Shown here in pieces: positions 1-7,258 of a DNA stretch of 7,260 nt. Source of the stretch: Pseudomonadota bacterium (GTDB taxonomy: Bacteria > Pseudomonadota > Gammaproteobacteria > Xanthomonadales > Xanthomonadaceae); assembly GCA_023453655.1 (NCBI GenBank), contig JAEXTE010000413.1:1-7260 (forward strand), written 5' to 3'. The translations under genes were made by a program, and so were the position numbers. How positions within the stretch are numbered: the stretch's first letter is position 1; every line of letters begins with the position of its first letter. The notes beneath the pieces were generated by a model that was not told the origin of the DNA, searched no databases, and worked only from the letters and a program-made list of their open reading frames with translations.

Positions 1-499
<499 letters not shown>

Positions 500-500
<1 letters not shown>

Positions 501-1558
501 TGTCCACCGCATCGCCGCTGCCGCCGCCCTCGCTCCTGCGCCGTGCCTTCGGGCACCCGCTGGCCTGGCCACTGCTCGCACTGGTCCTGCTGCTGGTCGG
601 CAACGGCCTGCTCAACCCCGGTTTCCTCGCGCTGGAATGGCGCGACGGGCGCCTGTACGGCAACCTCGTCGACATCGCCAACCGCGCCGCGCCGCTGATC
701 CTGGTCTCGCTGGGCATGACCCTGGTGATCGCCGTGCGCGGCCTGGACATCTCGGTGGGCGCGGTGCTGGCGATCGCCGCGACCGTCGCGGCCTGGACCA
801 TCACGCGCATGACCGCGGGCGGCAGCACCGGACTGCTGCCGCTCTTCGCCGCCATCGGCGCCGCGCTCGCCGCCGCCGCACTGTGCGGGGTCTGGAACGG
901 GCTGCTCGTGGTGAAGGTGGGCATGCAGCCGATCATCGCCACCCTGATCCTCATGGTCGCCGGGCGCGGCGTCGCGCAGCTGGTCAGCGACGGGCAGATC
1001 CTGACCATCTACTACGCGCCGTATGCGTTCCTGGGCGGCGGCTTCCTGCTGGGCCTGCCGTTCGCGCTGTTCGTGGTGGCGGCGCTGTTCATCGCGCTGA
1101 AACTGCTGCTCGACCGCACCGCGCTGGGTCTGTTCGTCCGCGCCATCGGCCACAACCCGCTGGCCGCGCACGTGGCCGGGGTGCGCGCGCGCGCGATCAC
1201 GCTGTGGCTGTACGTGTTCAGCGGCTTCTGCGCGGGCCTGGCGGGGCTGCTGGTCAGCTCCAACGTCGCCAGCGCCGATGCCAACAATGCCGGCCAGCTG
1301 CTGGAGCTCGATGCGATCCTCGCCGTGGCCCTGGGCGGCACCGCGCTGGCCGGCGGCCGCTTCAGCCTGGCCGGCAGCCTGGTGGGCGCGCTGATCATCC
1401 AGACCCTGACCACCACGATCTACGCCATCGGCGTGCCACCGCAGGTCAACCTGGTGGTCAAGGCGCTGCTGGTGCTGGCGGTGCTGCTGCTGCAGTCGCC
1501 CGACTTCCGGCGGCAGCTGCGCGCGCTGGTGACGCGGCCGGCGGGAGGTGCGGCATGA
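500..1558 (+). CDS. ytfT: Sugar ABC transporter permease, YtfT-like
   Basis: This 352-residue multi-helix inner-membrane protein belongs to the BPD_transp_2 family (RbsC/AraH/YtfT). It forms one half of the sugar channel, pairing with the next gene product. From memory it matches E. coli YtfT in several blocks: WRDGRLYG and DIANRAAPL near residues 50-70, GMTLVIA followed by GLDISVGAV (81-89), ATLILMVAGRGVAQL, the cytoplasmic coupling region RAIGHNPLAAHVAGV (214-228), and SADANNAGQLLELDAILAV (258-276) before GGTALAGGRF. Long apolar runs begin at about residue 20, right after a short cytoplasmic tail containing Arg14-Arg15. The ATG at 500 is chosen because upstream sequence in this frame is the out-of-frame shadow of the ATPase, and because this start gives the TGATG coupling and the expected family length. 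One oddity is Arg80 just before GLDIS, where E. coli YtfT has Gly. In E. coli the YtfQRT-YjfF system takes up galactofuranose; a different furanose sugar is possible here. Confidence 0.95.
1543..1548 (+). promoter_or_regulatory. Ribosome binding site of the yjfF-like gene
   Basis: GGGAGG ends 6 bases before the ATG at 1555 and lies inside the end of the ytfT-like gene. It supports the start that overlaps the upstream stop (ATGA) over longer in-frame alternatives that would run back to 637. Confidence 0.75.
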
Positions 1559-2580
1559 GCGCGGTGCCGCTGCGCGCGATGCTGGGCCCGGGCGGGCTGG
1601 CGCGCCTGCGGCGCGATCCGCGGCTGGTCTCGCTGGCGGTGACCATCGCCCTGTTCGCCGGCATGTCGTTCGCCGGCGGCGCGCTCTACGACGGCTTCCT
1701 GCGCCCGCAGGTGTTCCTCAACCTGTTCATCGACAACGGCTTCCTGCTGGTGGTCGCGGTCGGCATGACCTTCGTGATCCTGACCGGCGGGATCGACCTG
1801 TCGGTGGGGGCGGTGGTCGCCTTCAGCACGGTGCTGCTGGCCAGCCTGGTGCAGCGGCACGGCTGGCATCCTCTGCCGGCGATCGGCGTGGTGCTGGCGC
1901 TGGGCACCGCGTTCGGCGCGCTGATGGGCGTGCTGATCCAGCGCTACCGGCTGCAGCCGTTCGTGGTCACGCTGGCGGGCATGTTCCTGGCGCGCGGCGC
2001 GGCCACGCTGGTGAGCGTGGAGTCGATCGGCATCGACCACGCCTTCCATGTCGCCATCGCCAGCCTGCGCATCCCGGTCGGTGGTGGCGCTTCGCTGTCG
2101 GCGGGCGCGCTGATCGCGCTGGTCGTGGTGGTGGCAGGAGCGCTGCTGGCGGGCAGGAGCCGGTTCGGCCGCAGCGTGTACGCGATCGGCGGCAGCGAGG
2201 CTTCGGCGCGATTGATGGGCCTGCCGGTGGACCGCACCCTCGTCCAGGTCTACGCGCTGAGCGGGTTCTGCTCGGCGCTGGGTGGCGTGGTGTACACGTT
2301 CTACATGCTCAGCGGCTACAGCCTGCATGCGATGGGCCTGGAGCTGGATGCGATCGCCGCGGTGGTGATCGGCGGCACCCTGCTGGCCGGCGGCAGCGGC
2401 TACGTGCTCGGCACGGTGTTCGGCGTGCTGGTGCTCGGCCTGATCCAGACCCTGATCGTGTTCGACGGCACCCTGAGCTCGTGGTGGACGCGCATCGCCA
2501 TTGGCGTGCTGCTGCTGGCGTTCTGCCTGCTGCAGCGGCTGCTGGCTCGGGGCCCCGCGGGCGGCGGCGGGCATGGCTGA
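1555..2580 (+). CDS. yjfF: Sugar ABC transporter permease, YjfF-like
   Basis: This 341-residue inner-membrane permease of the BPD_transp_2 family is the second, non-identical half of the importer channel. It resembles E. coli YjfF block by block: VGMTFVILTGGIDLSVGAV (about 69-87), QPFVVTLAGMFLARG, LVSVESIGIDH, the coupling region YAIGGSEASARLMGL (209-223), LELDAIAAVVIGGTLLAGG (262-280), and the distinctive FDGTLSSWWTRIAIG (303-317), which I recall as near-identical in YjfF. The first transmembrane run starts near residue 26, after a basic N-terminal tail. The ATG overlaps the ytfT stop by four bases and has a good ribosome binding site. Having two distinct permeases, unlike the single RbsC type used as a homodimer, is the hallmark of the YtfQRT-YjfF and related furanose importers. 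The protein ends in a Gly-rich tail whose last codons overlap the start of the GH97 gene. Confidence 0.95.
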   Translation: MSAVPLRAMLGPGGLARLRRDPRLVSLAVTIALFAGMSFAGGALYDGFLRPQVFLNLFIDNGFLLVVAVGMTFVILTGGIDLSVGAVVAFSTVLLASLVQRHGWHPLPAIGVVLALGTAFGALMGVLIQRYRLQPFVVTLAGMFLARGAATLVSVESIGIDHAFHVAIASLRIPVGGGASLSAGALIALVVVVAGALLAGRSRFGRSVYAIGGSEASARLMGLPVDRTLVQVYALSGFCSALGGVVYTFYMLSGYSLHAMGLELDAIAAVVIGGTLLAGGSGYVLGTVFGVLVLGLIQTLIVFDGTLSSWWTRIAIGVLLLAFCLLQRLLARGPAGGGGHG

Positions 2581-4546
2581 GCGGATCTCGCGCGCGCGGG
2601 CCCTCGGCGTACTGGTCGCACTCGGACTGCTGGTGGCGTGGCTGCCGCTGCAGGCGGCCGGGTCGCCTGCGCTGGCCGATGTCGCGAGCCCCGACGGCCG
2701 CCTGCGCGTGGAGATGGCGCTGGACGACGCCGGTCGGCCCAACTGGCGGCTGCTGCGCGACGGCCGCGAGGTGATCGCGCCTTCGCCGCTGGGCATGGTC
2801 GGCGAGGGCGTGGACCTGTCGCGCGGTCTGTCCTACGCCGGGGCCGATGCGGTGCGACCGGTGGCGGACGACTACGAACTGTTGTCCGGCAAGCGCCGGC
2901 ACAACGCATATCGCGCCAATCGCCGGGTGCTGCGCTGGCGGGACGCGCGGGGGCACGAACTGTCCGTGGCCTGGCAGGTGTCGAACGACGGTGCGGCCTT
3001 CCGCTACGAACTCGATCTCCCGGTGCCGGGGCTGGACACCTGGACGCGGGACGCGGCGACCTTCCGCCTGCCGTCCGCTGCCCGTGGCTGGCTGCAGCCG
3101 CTGGCCGAGCCCAAGACCGGCTTCGCGCGCACCAATCCTTCGTACGAGGAGGACTACCTGCAGGACGTGCCGGTCGGCACCCCTACGCCGATGGGGCACG
3201 GCTGGGCGTTCCCGGCGCTGTTCCGCGCGGGCGAAGACTGGATCCTGCTGAGCGAGGGCAGCCTGCGCCGTGGCGATGCCGGCAGCCGCCTGCTCGATGG
3301 CGCGACCGCGGGCGAATACCTGGTGGGCTTCCCGGATGAACGCGAGGCGCTGCCGGGTGGCGCGGCGCTGCCGTGGATCGAGGCGTTTCCCTGGCGTTCG
3401 CCGTGGCGCATCGTCGCGGTCGGCGACCTGGCCACGGTGGTCGATTCCAGCCTCGGCACCGACCTGGCCGTTCCGCCGGCGGTGCCGGCGCCGTCGATCC
3501 CGGGCAAGGCGTCGTGGAGCTGGCCGCTGCTGGGCGACGAGCACACCGTGTTCGAGGTGCAGCGGCAGTTCGTCGACTACGCCGCGCGAATGGGCTGGCG
3601 CTACACCCTGGTCGACGGGCTGTGGGACACGCAGATCGGCGAGGACAAACTGCGCGAGCTGGTCGCGTACGCACGCGGCCAGGATGTCTCGGTGCTGGTC
3701 TGGTACAACTCGGCCGGCGACTGGAACGACGCCCCGCAGACGCCGCGCGGCAGGCTGTTGGACCAGGCCAGCCGCCTGCGCGAATTCGACAGGCTCAAGG
3801 CCATGGGCGTGGCCGGGCTGAAGGTCGATTTCTTCGGCGGCGACGGCTCGTCGATGGTCGCCTACTACCTGGACCTGCTGGCCGACGCCGCGCCCTATGG
3901 CTTCCAGATGAACTTCCACGGCGCCACCCTGCCGCGCGGCTGGCAGCGCACCTGGCCGCACCTGCAGACGGTGGAGGCGGTGCGCGGGCTCGAGTTCGCC
4001 ACCTTCGAACAGCCCAACGCCGACCGCATGCCCGTGCACGCGGCAACGCTGCCCTTCACGCGCAACGTGTTCGACCCGATGGACTTCACCCCGCTGGCGA
4101 TGGTCAAGCTCAACGACCGCGTCCAGCGTCGCACCAGCCCGGCGTTCGAGCTGGCGCAGTCGGTACTGTTCGTCTCCGGGATCCAGCATTACGCCGAGAC
4201 CGCCGAGGGGATGGATCAGGTGCCGGAGTATGTACGCGGCTTCCTGTCCGGTCTGCCGGAAGTGTGGGACGACAGCCGCTTCCTCGATGGATATCCGGGC
4301 CGGCACGCGGTGTTCGCGCGCCTGGGCGGCGGGCGCTGGTACGTGGGCGGAATCAATGCCGGCCCCGGGCCGCGCAAGGTGACGCTGAAGGCCGAAGCGC
4401 TGGGCGCTGGCCCGCAGCGCGGCCTGCTGATCGCGGATGGAGATGATGCGCCCGGTTTCGCGCAGCGGCGGGTGGAGTTCGCGCCGGGCGAGCCGCTGGA
4501 GCTGGAGTTGCCGGCGGCGGGCGGATTCGTGCTGCAGCTGGACTGA
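2573..4546 (+). CDS. Exported glycoside hydrolase family 97, retaining type (candidate alpha-galactosidase / beta-L-arabinopyranosidase)
   Basis: This 657-residue enzyme is predicted to remove terminal sugars in the periplasm. A signal peptide is clear: basic start (Arg4, Arg7, Arg9), apolar core to about residue 25, likely cleavage around residues 28-36, and no lipobox Cys. Domains: GH97 N-terminal beta-sandwich (about 37-300, opening SPDGRLRVEM and later SPLGM), catalytic barrel from about 312 (KASWSW) and C-terminal beta domain (about 570-657, with WYVGGINAG). Predicted catalytic residues are Asp419 in KVDFF as nucleophile and Glu474 in GLEF as acid/base. Glu468 (VEAV) and the YEE cluster at 191-193 are likely calcium ligands. 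Gly450 (NFHGA) stands where inverting SusB has a base Glu, placing this in the retaining branch. The loop after the nucleophile reads GGDGSS instead of the more usual acidic MDRDDQ type, so specificity is uncertain. The 2573 start overlaps yjfF by 8 bases with only a weak GGCGGCGG upstream. The earlier ATG at 2501 would spoil the signal peptide. Confidence 0.92.
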   Translation: MAERISRARALGVLVALGLLVAWLPLQAAGSPALADVASPDGRLRVEMALDDAGRPNWRLLRDGREVIAPSPLGMVGEGVDLSRGLSYAGADAVRPVADDYELLSGKRRHNAYRANRRVLRWRDARGHELSVAWQVSNDGAAFRYELDLPVPGLDTWTRDAATFRLPSAARGWLQPLAEPKTGFARTNPSYEEDYLQDVPVGTPTPMGHGWAFPALFRAGEDWILLSEGSLRRGDAGSRLLDGATAGEYLVGFPDEREALPGGAALPWIEAFPWRSPWRIVAVGDLATVVDSSLGTDLAVPPAVPAPSIPGKASWSWPLLGDEHTVFEVQRQFVDYAARMGWRYTLVDGLWDTQIGEDKLRELVAYARGQDVSVLVWYNSAGDWNDAPQTPRGRLLDQASRLREFDRLKAMGVAGLKVDFFGGDGSSMVAYYLDLLADAAPYGFQMNFHGATLPRGWQRTWPHLQTVEAVRGLEFATFEQPNADRMPVHAATLPFTRNVFDPMDFTPLAMVKLNDRVQRRTSPAFELAQSVLFVSGIQHYAETAEGMDQVPEYVRGFLSGLPEVWDDSRFLDGYPGRHAVFARLGGGRWYVGGINAGPGPRKVTLKAEALGAGPQRGLLIADGDDAPGFAQRRVEFAPGEPLELELPAAGGFVLQLD

Positions 4547-4547
4547 T

Positions 4548-4573
4548 GCAAGGGCGCGGGTACCGCGCCCTGC
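4548..4573 (+). promoter_or_regulatory. Intergenic hairpin between the GH97 and GH43 genes
   Basis: AGGGCGCGG (4551-4559) pairs perfectly with CCGCGCCCT (4563-4571) around a GTA loop. Two further G-C pairs (4548-4549 with 4572-4573) form if A4550 bulges out. The hairpin starts right after the GH97 stop and ends 2 bases before the GH43 ribosome binding site. There is no T tract, so it is unlikely to be a strong intrinsic terminator. An mRNA-stability, processing or translation-tuning role is more plausible but is inferred. Confidence 0.7.
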
Positions 4574-4575
4574 CT

Positions 4576-4580
4576 GGAGG
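4576..4580 (+). promoter_or_regulatory. Ribosome binding site of the GH43 gene
   Basis: GGAGG with a 6-base spacer to the ATG at 4587. It is the best ribosome binding site in the window and fixes the start of the GH43 gene. It suggests independent, efficient initiation rather than coupling to GH97. Confidence 0.85.
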
Positions 4581-4586
4581 TGACCG

Positions 4587-6704
4587 ATGGTGTTCCCGCG
4601 ACCTTTCCAGCTGGCGTGGCTGCTGCTGTCACTGCTGGCGGGCGGGGCTTCCGCCAGCGCCGCGCCGGCCACCTGGTCGGCCGACAACGGCAACGGCACC
4701 TACACCAATCCGATCTTCTACGACGAGTTCTCGGACCCGGACCTGATCCGCGTCGGCGACTGGTTCTACATGACCGGCACCACCATGCACGCGGTACCTG
4801 GCTTGCCGGTGCTGCGCTCCCGCGATCTGGTGAACTGGGAGTTCGTTTCCTACGCCATGCCTTCGTTCCCCGAGGGTCCGGAGTACCGGCTCGAGGACGG
4901 CAAGGACATGTACGGGCAGGGCATCTGGGCGCCGGTGCTGCGCCACCATGCCGGCCGCTTCCACATCTTCGCCAACATCAACGAGCGCGGGCTGCACGTG
5001 TTCACCGCGGAGGACGCCGCGGGGCCGTGGACGCACACGGTGATCGACCGCAACCTGCACGACCTGTCGGTGCTGTTCGAGGACGACGGCCGGGTGTGGG
5101 CGGTGTTCAACTACAACGAGGTGCGGCTGGTCGAACTCGAGCCGGACCTGTCCGGCGTGGTCGAGGGCAGCGAGCGGGTGATCATCCCGGCCGGCAATGG
5201 CATGGGCGAGGGGCACCACTTCTACAGGATCGATGGGCGCTACTACATCATCAGCGCCAACTACGCGCCGGTCGGCCGCATGCAGGCCGCGCGCGCCGAG
5301 CGGCTGGACGGGCCGTGGGAAACAGTCGCGATCAGCGCCAGCGAAACCATGGGGTTCCAGCGTGGCTGGTGGGAGAACGGCGTCGGCCAGCGTTCGCCGA
5401 TTCCGACCGACGCCTCCGGTTTCTCCGCGCACAAGCCTGGGGACAACGAGCTGGGCGCGGTGCCGCTGCACCAGGGCGGCATCGTGCGGACGGCGGGCGG
5501 TGAGTGGTGGGGTTTCTCGATGATGGATCTCAAGTCCATCGGCCGCACCACCTTCCTCTCGCCGGTGACCTGGCATGAGGGTTGGCCTTATTTCGGCCTG
5601 CCCGGGAACCTCGGCCGCTCGCCGCGCACCTGGCGCAAGCCGCAGGTCGATGCGCAGGTGCAGCCGCACGCGCCGTACGTGCGCAGCGACGATTTCGCCG
5701 CGCCTGCGCTGCAGCCGGTATGGCAGTGGAACCATGAGCCGGAAGAGGGCAGGTGGTCACTGCGCCAGCGCCCCGGCCACCTGCGCCTGCATGCGCTGCC
5801 GGCCGCGGGTTTCCTGCATGCGCGCAACACGCTGACGCAGCGCGTGGTGGGGCCCGAGGCCACCGCCACGGTCGTGCTGGACGCCGGCGGGCTGCGCCCG
5901 GGCGACGTTGCTGGACTCGGGCTGCTCAACATGCCGGCCGCGTGGCTGGCGGTGGTGCAGTCGGGCGAAACCCGGGCGTTGCGCTGGTACTCGCAGGCGG
6001 GCGAAGACCACGTCGATGTGCCGCTGCCGGCCAGCCGGATCCACCTGCGCGTGCGTGGCGACCATGACCAGGACCTGGCGCGGTTCGCCTGGAGCGCCGA
6101 TGGCCGGACGTTCCAGGACATCGGCGAACCGGTACGGCTGCCGTACCAGCTCAAGACCTTCCAGGGCACGCGCTACGCGCTGTTCGCCTTCAACCAGGAG
6201 GGGCGCGAGGGCGGCCACGCCGATTTCGACGGCTTCGACCTGGTCGAACCCCTGGCCGATCGTTCGCGCAACGTCCCCTACGGCCAGTCGGTGACCGTAT
6301 CCAACCTGGGCGATGGGAGCGTGGCCGCGGTGCACGCGCTCGGCGTGCTGCATCCGGTGCAGGCCGATTCGGAACCGGCAAGAACCGCAGCCGCGCGCTT
6401 CCGCGTGCACGACCGCGGGGCGGGGCAGGTTGCGCTGGAGGCGCTAGACGGCAGCGGATTCCTCACCGTCGTCGGCATCGGCCTGTCCGCCGACGTGCGC
6501 CTGCTGCCCGAGCATCCGGTCGACAGCCGCTTCATGTGGCAGGACCTGCTGCGCGGCGAGTTCATGCTGCTGTCGATGAAGACGCATCGCTATCTCGGCA
6601 TCCTGCCCGGCAGCGGAGAGCCTTACGGAGCGGACCGTCCGGGACCACGACCGGACCGCAAGGACGGGACGGTCATGCGGTGGCGTGCGGCTGCCCCGGA
6701 TTAA
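4587..6704 (+). CDS. Exported three-domain glycoside hydrolase family 43 enzyme (alpha-L-arabinofuranosidase / beta-xylosidase type)
   Basis: This 705-residue enzyme is predicted to be periplasmic or secreted and to act on arabinose- or xylose-containing plant glycans. A signal peptide (apolar core about 8-20, cleavage near SASA at 22-25) precedes the mature start. Residues about 37-335 form the five-bladed GH43 propeller. The catalytic triad can be read directly: Asp50 in SDPDLIRVGD as general base, Asp159 in HDLSVLFEDDG as pKa modulator and Glu208 in GMGEGHHFY as general acid. The segment MYGQGIWAPVLRHH matches the conserved WAP region. Residues about 364-555 (YVRSDDF to FDGFDLVEP) look like the concanavalin-type GH43 C2 domain. 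Residues about 565-702 (YGQSVTVSN, RFRVHDRGAGQVALEA, THRYLGI, DRKDGTVMRW) look like a fascin-like beta-trefoil, perhaps a glycan-binding module. The subfamily looks closest to GH43_12, tentatively. All three domains appear intact. Arabinofuranosidase is favoured over xylosidase only because of the furanose-type importer next door. Confidence 0.93.
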   Translation: MVFPRPFQLAWLLLSLLAGGASASAAPATWSADNGNGTYTNPIFYDEFSDPDLIRVGDWFYMTGTTMHAVPGLPVLRSRDLVNWEFVSYAMPSFPEGPEYRLEDGKDMYGQGIWAPVLRHHAGRFHIFANINERGLHVFTAEDAAGPWTHTVIDRNLHDLSVLFEDDGRVWAVFNYNEVRLVELEPDLSGVVEGSERVIIPAGNGMGEGHHFYRIDGRYYIISANYAPVGRMQAARAERLDGPWETVAISASETMGFQRGWWENGVGQRSPIPTDASGFSAHKPGDNELGAVPLHQGGIVRTAGGEWWGFSMMDLKSIGRTTFLSPVTWHEGWPYFGLPGNLGRSPRTWRKPQVDAQVQPHAPYVRSDDFAAPALQPVWQWNHEPEEGRWSLRQRPGHLRLHALPAAGFLHARNTLTQRVVGPEATATVVLDAGGLRPGDVAGLGLLNMPAAWLAVVQSGETRALRWYSQAGEDHVDVPLPASRIHLRVRGDHDQDLARFAWSADGRTFQDIGEPVRLPYQLKTFQGTRYALFAFNQEGREGGHADFDGFDLVEPLADRSRNVPYGQSVTVSNLGDGSVAAVHALGVLHPVQADSEPARTAAARFRVHDRGAGQVALEALDGSGFLTVVGIGLSADVRLLPEHPVDSRFMWQDLLRGEFMLLSMKTHRYLGILPGSGEPYGADRPGPRPDRKDGTVMRWRAAAPD

Positions 6705-6746
6705 CGCACGTTTACGGCGCCGCTGGCATGCGAGGGGGGCGCAGGA

Positions 6747-6779
6747 TGTTGCAGGATTCGGAAACGCCGAAGTGCAACA
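6747..6779. terminator. Hairpin 43 bases after the operon, possible 3' end or mRNA-stabilising structure
   Basis: The outer arms TGTTGCA (6747-6753) and TGCAACA (6773-6779) are perfectly complementary. Inside them, TTCGG (6757-6761) pairs with CCGAA (6767-6771) around an AAACG loop. This gives 12 base pairs with a small 3/1 internal loop. No run of T follows on either strand, so a classical rho-independent terminator is not supported. Placement right after the last gene favours a transcript-end role, but it could equally be a protein-binding palindrome. Confidence 0.5.
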
Positions 6780-6798
6780 GCAGGGTGTGCGCGGCGCC

Positions 6799-6890
6799 GG
6801 GCACGGGTACCCCCGGGTACGAATGTCCCCCGGCGTCGGCCTGCGGCCAACGCCTCCTCCTTGATTTCGTACCCAGGGGCACCCGTACCC
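6799..6890. repeat. Pair of 25-base imperfect inverted arms rich in GGGTAC, 42 bases apart
   Basis: The left arm (6799-6823) and the reverse complement of the right arm (6866-6890) agree at 22 of 25 positions. Shared parts are ACGGGT, CCCC and GGGTACGAA. Each arm contains GGGTAC-type words about 10 bases apart, and the left arm includes the perfect palindrome GGGTACCC (6805-6812). The unit could be a dispersed intergenic repeat, a small non-autonomous element or a paired operator. No transposase is present in the window and no flanking target duplication was recognised. Confidence 0.65.
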
Positions 6891-6927
6891 GCGTGGATAC
6901 ATTCCGCGTCGTCTTGGAAAGGCAGAG

Positions 6928-6940
6928 GCGACGTCGCGAC
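6928..6940. repeat. Two overlapping perfect palindromes next to an AT-rich patch
   Basis: GCGACGTCGC (6928-6937) and GTCGCGAC (6933-6940) are both perfect palindromes and share five bases. They are followed at once by AAAATATT (6941-6948), the most AT-rich stretch in the region. This could be a regulator-binding site near a promoter, but no well-spaced -35/-10 pair was found, and short CG palindromes are common in GC-rich DNA. Confidence 0.3.
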
Positions 6941-6993
6941 AAAATATTCGTGCGGGCCAGTCGGGACAGGGAAAAGTCTGGACGGCGCGCCAT

Positions 6994-7061
6994 TGTCATG
7001 CCGGGAGCGGTGAGGAGCCTCGGGAAACCTGGCTGGATTTCCCGCTCCGCTCGAGGTGACA
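6994..7061. repeat. 68-base imperfect palindrome with TGTCA/TGACA ends, resembling a dispersed intergenic repeat
   Basis: The element begins TGTCA (6994-6998) and ends TGACA (7057-7061), perfect inverted ends. Inside, GAGCGG (7005-7010) matches CCGCTC copies at 7042-7047 and 7047-7052, and the centre is a 7-bp stem, CGGGAAA (7021-7027) with TTTCCCG (7038-7044), around a 10-base loop. The layout (TGTCAT, then GAGCGG...GAGG on one arm, CTGGATTTCCCG on the other) resembles the TGTCATCCCGAGCG...-type and CTGGATTCCCGC...-type repeats scattered between genes in many GC-rich proteobacteria. The class assignment is from memory and tentative. Confidence 0.55.
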
Positions 7062-7190
7062 GTTGTCCAGGTCTCCAGACGGGTCGTGATCTGCTCATTC
7101 GGTTGCGTCGGCGAGCCGCACGGCTGGACTAGCGACGGAGAAGCGGCCGACGGGCATAACTTGGGCGCGCGAAGCAAGGTGGCGAGTCAA

Positions 7191-7258
7191 GGCGGACGGC
7201 CCGAGGCAGGCGCGGCCCCTCCGAAGACGCGCTGCCTGGACTACTCCGTTCGGACGCC
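7191..7258. repeat. Nested stem structure at the right edge
   Basis: Three stems nest: GGCG (7191-7194) with CGCC (7255-7258); GACGG (7195-7199) with CCGTT (7246-7250, one G-T pair, CGGA bulged at 7251-7254); and GGCAG-CGCG (7205-7214, G7210 bulged) with CGCGCTGCC (7228-7236). No T run follows. It could be part of a structured RNA or leader of a gene beyond the edge, or chance folding of GC-rich DNA. Confidence 0.3.

Noticed and set aside
1183..1195. Run of 13 alternating G and C inside the ytfT-like gene
   Set aside because: It encodes the ordinary VRARA stretch of the coupling region and is expected at this GC content; no sign of slippage or frameshift.
637..1554. In-frame upstream extension of yjfF from 637
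   Set aside because: The extra residues are an Arg/Ala/Gly-rich shadow of the ytfT frame. The ATG at 1555 has a ribosome site and fits YjfF length.
2501..2572. Alternative earlier ATG for the GH97 gene
   Set aside because: It would add 24 Cys/Trp/Arg-rich residues before a well-formed signal peptide and lie deep within yjfF.
2309..4699. A 796-codon open frame on the minus strand
   Set aside because: It lies opposite yjfF and GH97, is rich in Arg, His, Gln and Ala with no motif, and is the usual antisense shadow of GC-rich genes.
6716..6742. Possible intrinsic terminator right after the GH43 stop (GCGCC with GGCGC)
   Set aside because: The stem is only five pairs with a long loop and no T tract.
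6914..6948. Possible promoter (TTGGAA with AATATT)
   Set aside because: The spacing is about 23 bases, too long for a sigma70 promoter, and no gene follows.
6701..7177. Minus-strand open frame of 158 codons and overlapping frames, including a plus frame 6536-7132
   Set aside because: No recognisable motif, no ribosome site and no GC-rich third-position pattern; they run through inverted repeats, and the plus frame begins out of frame inside GH43.
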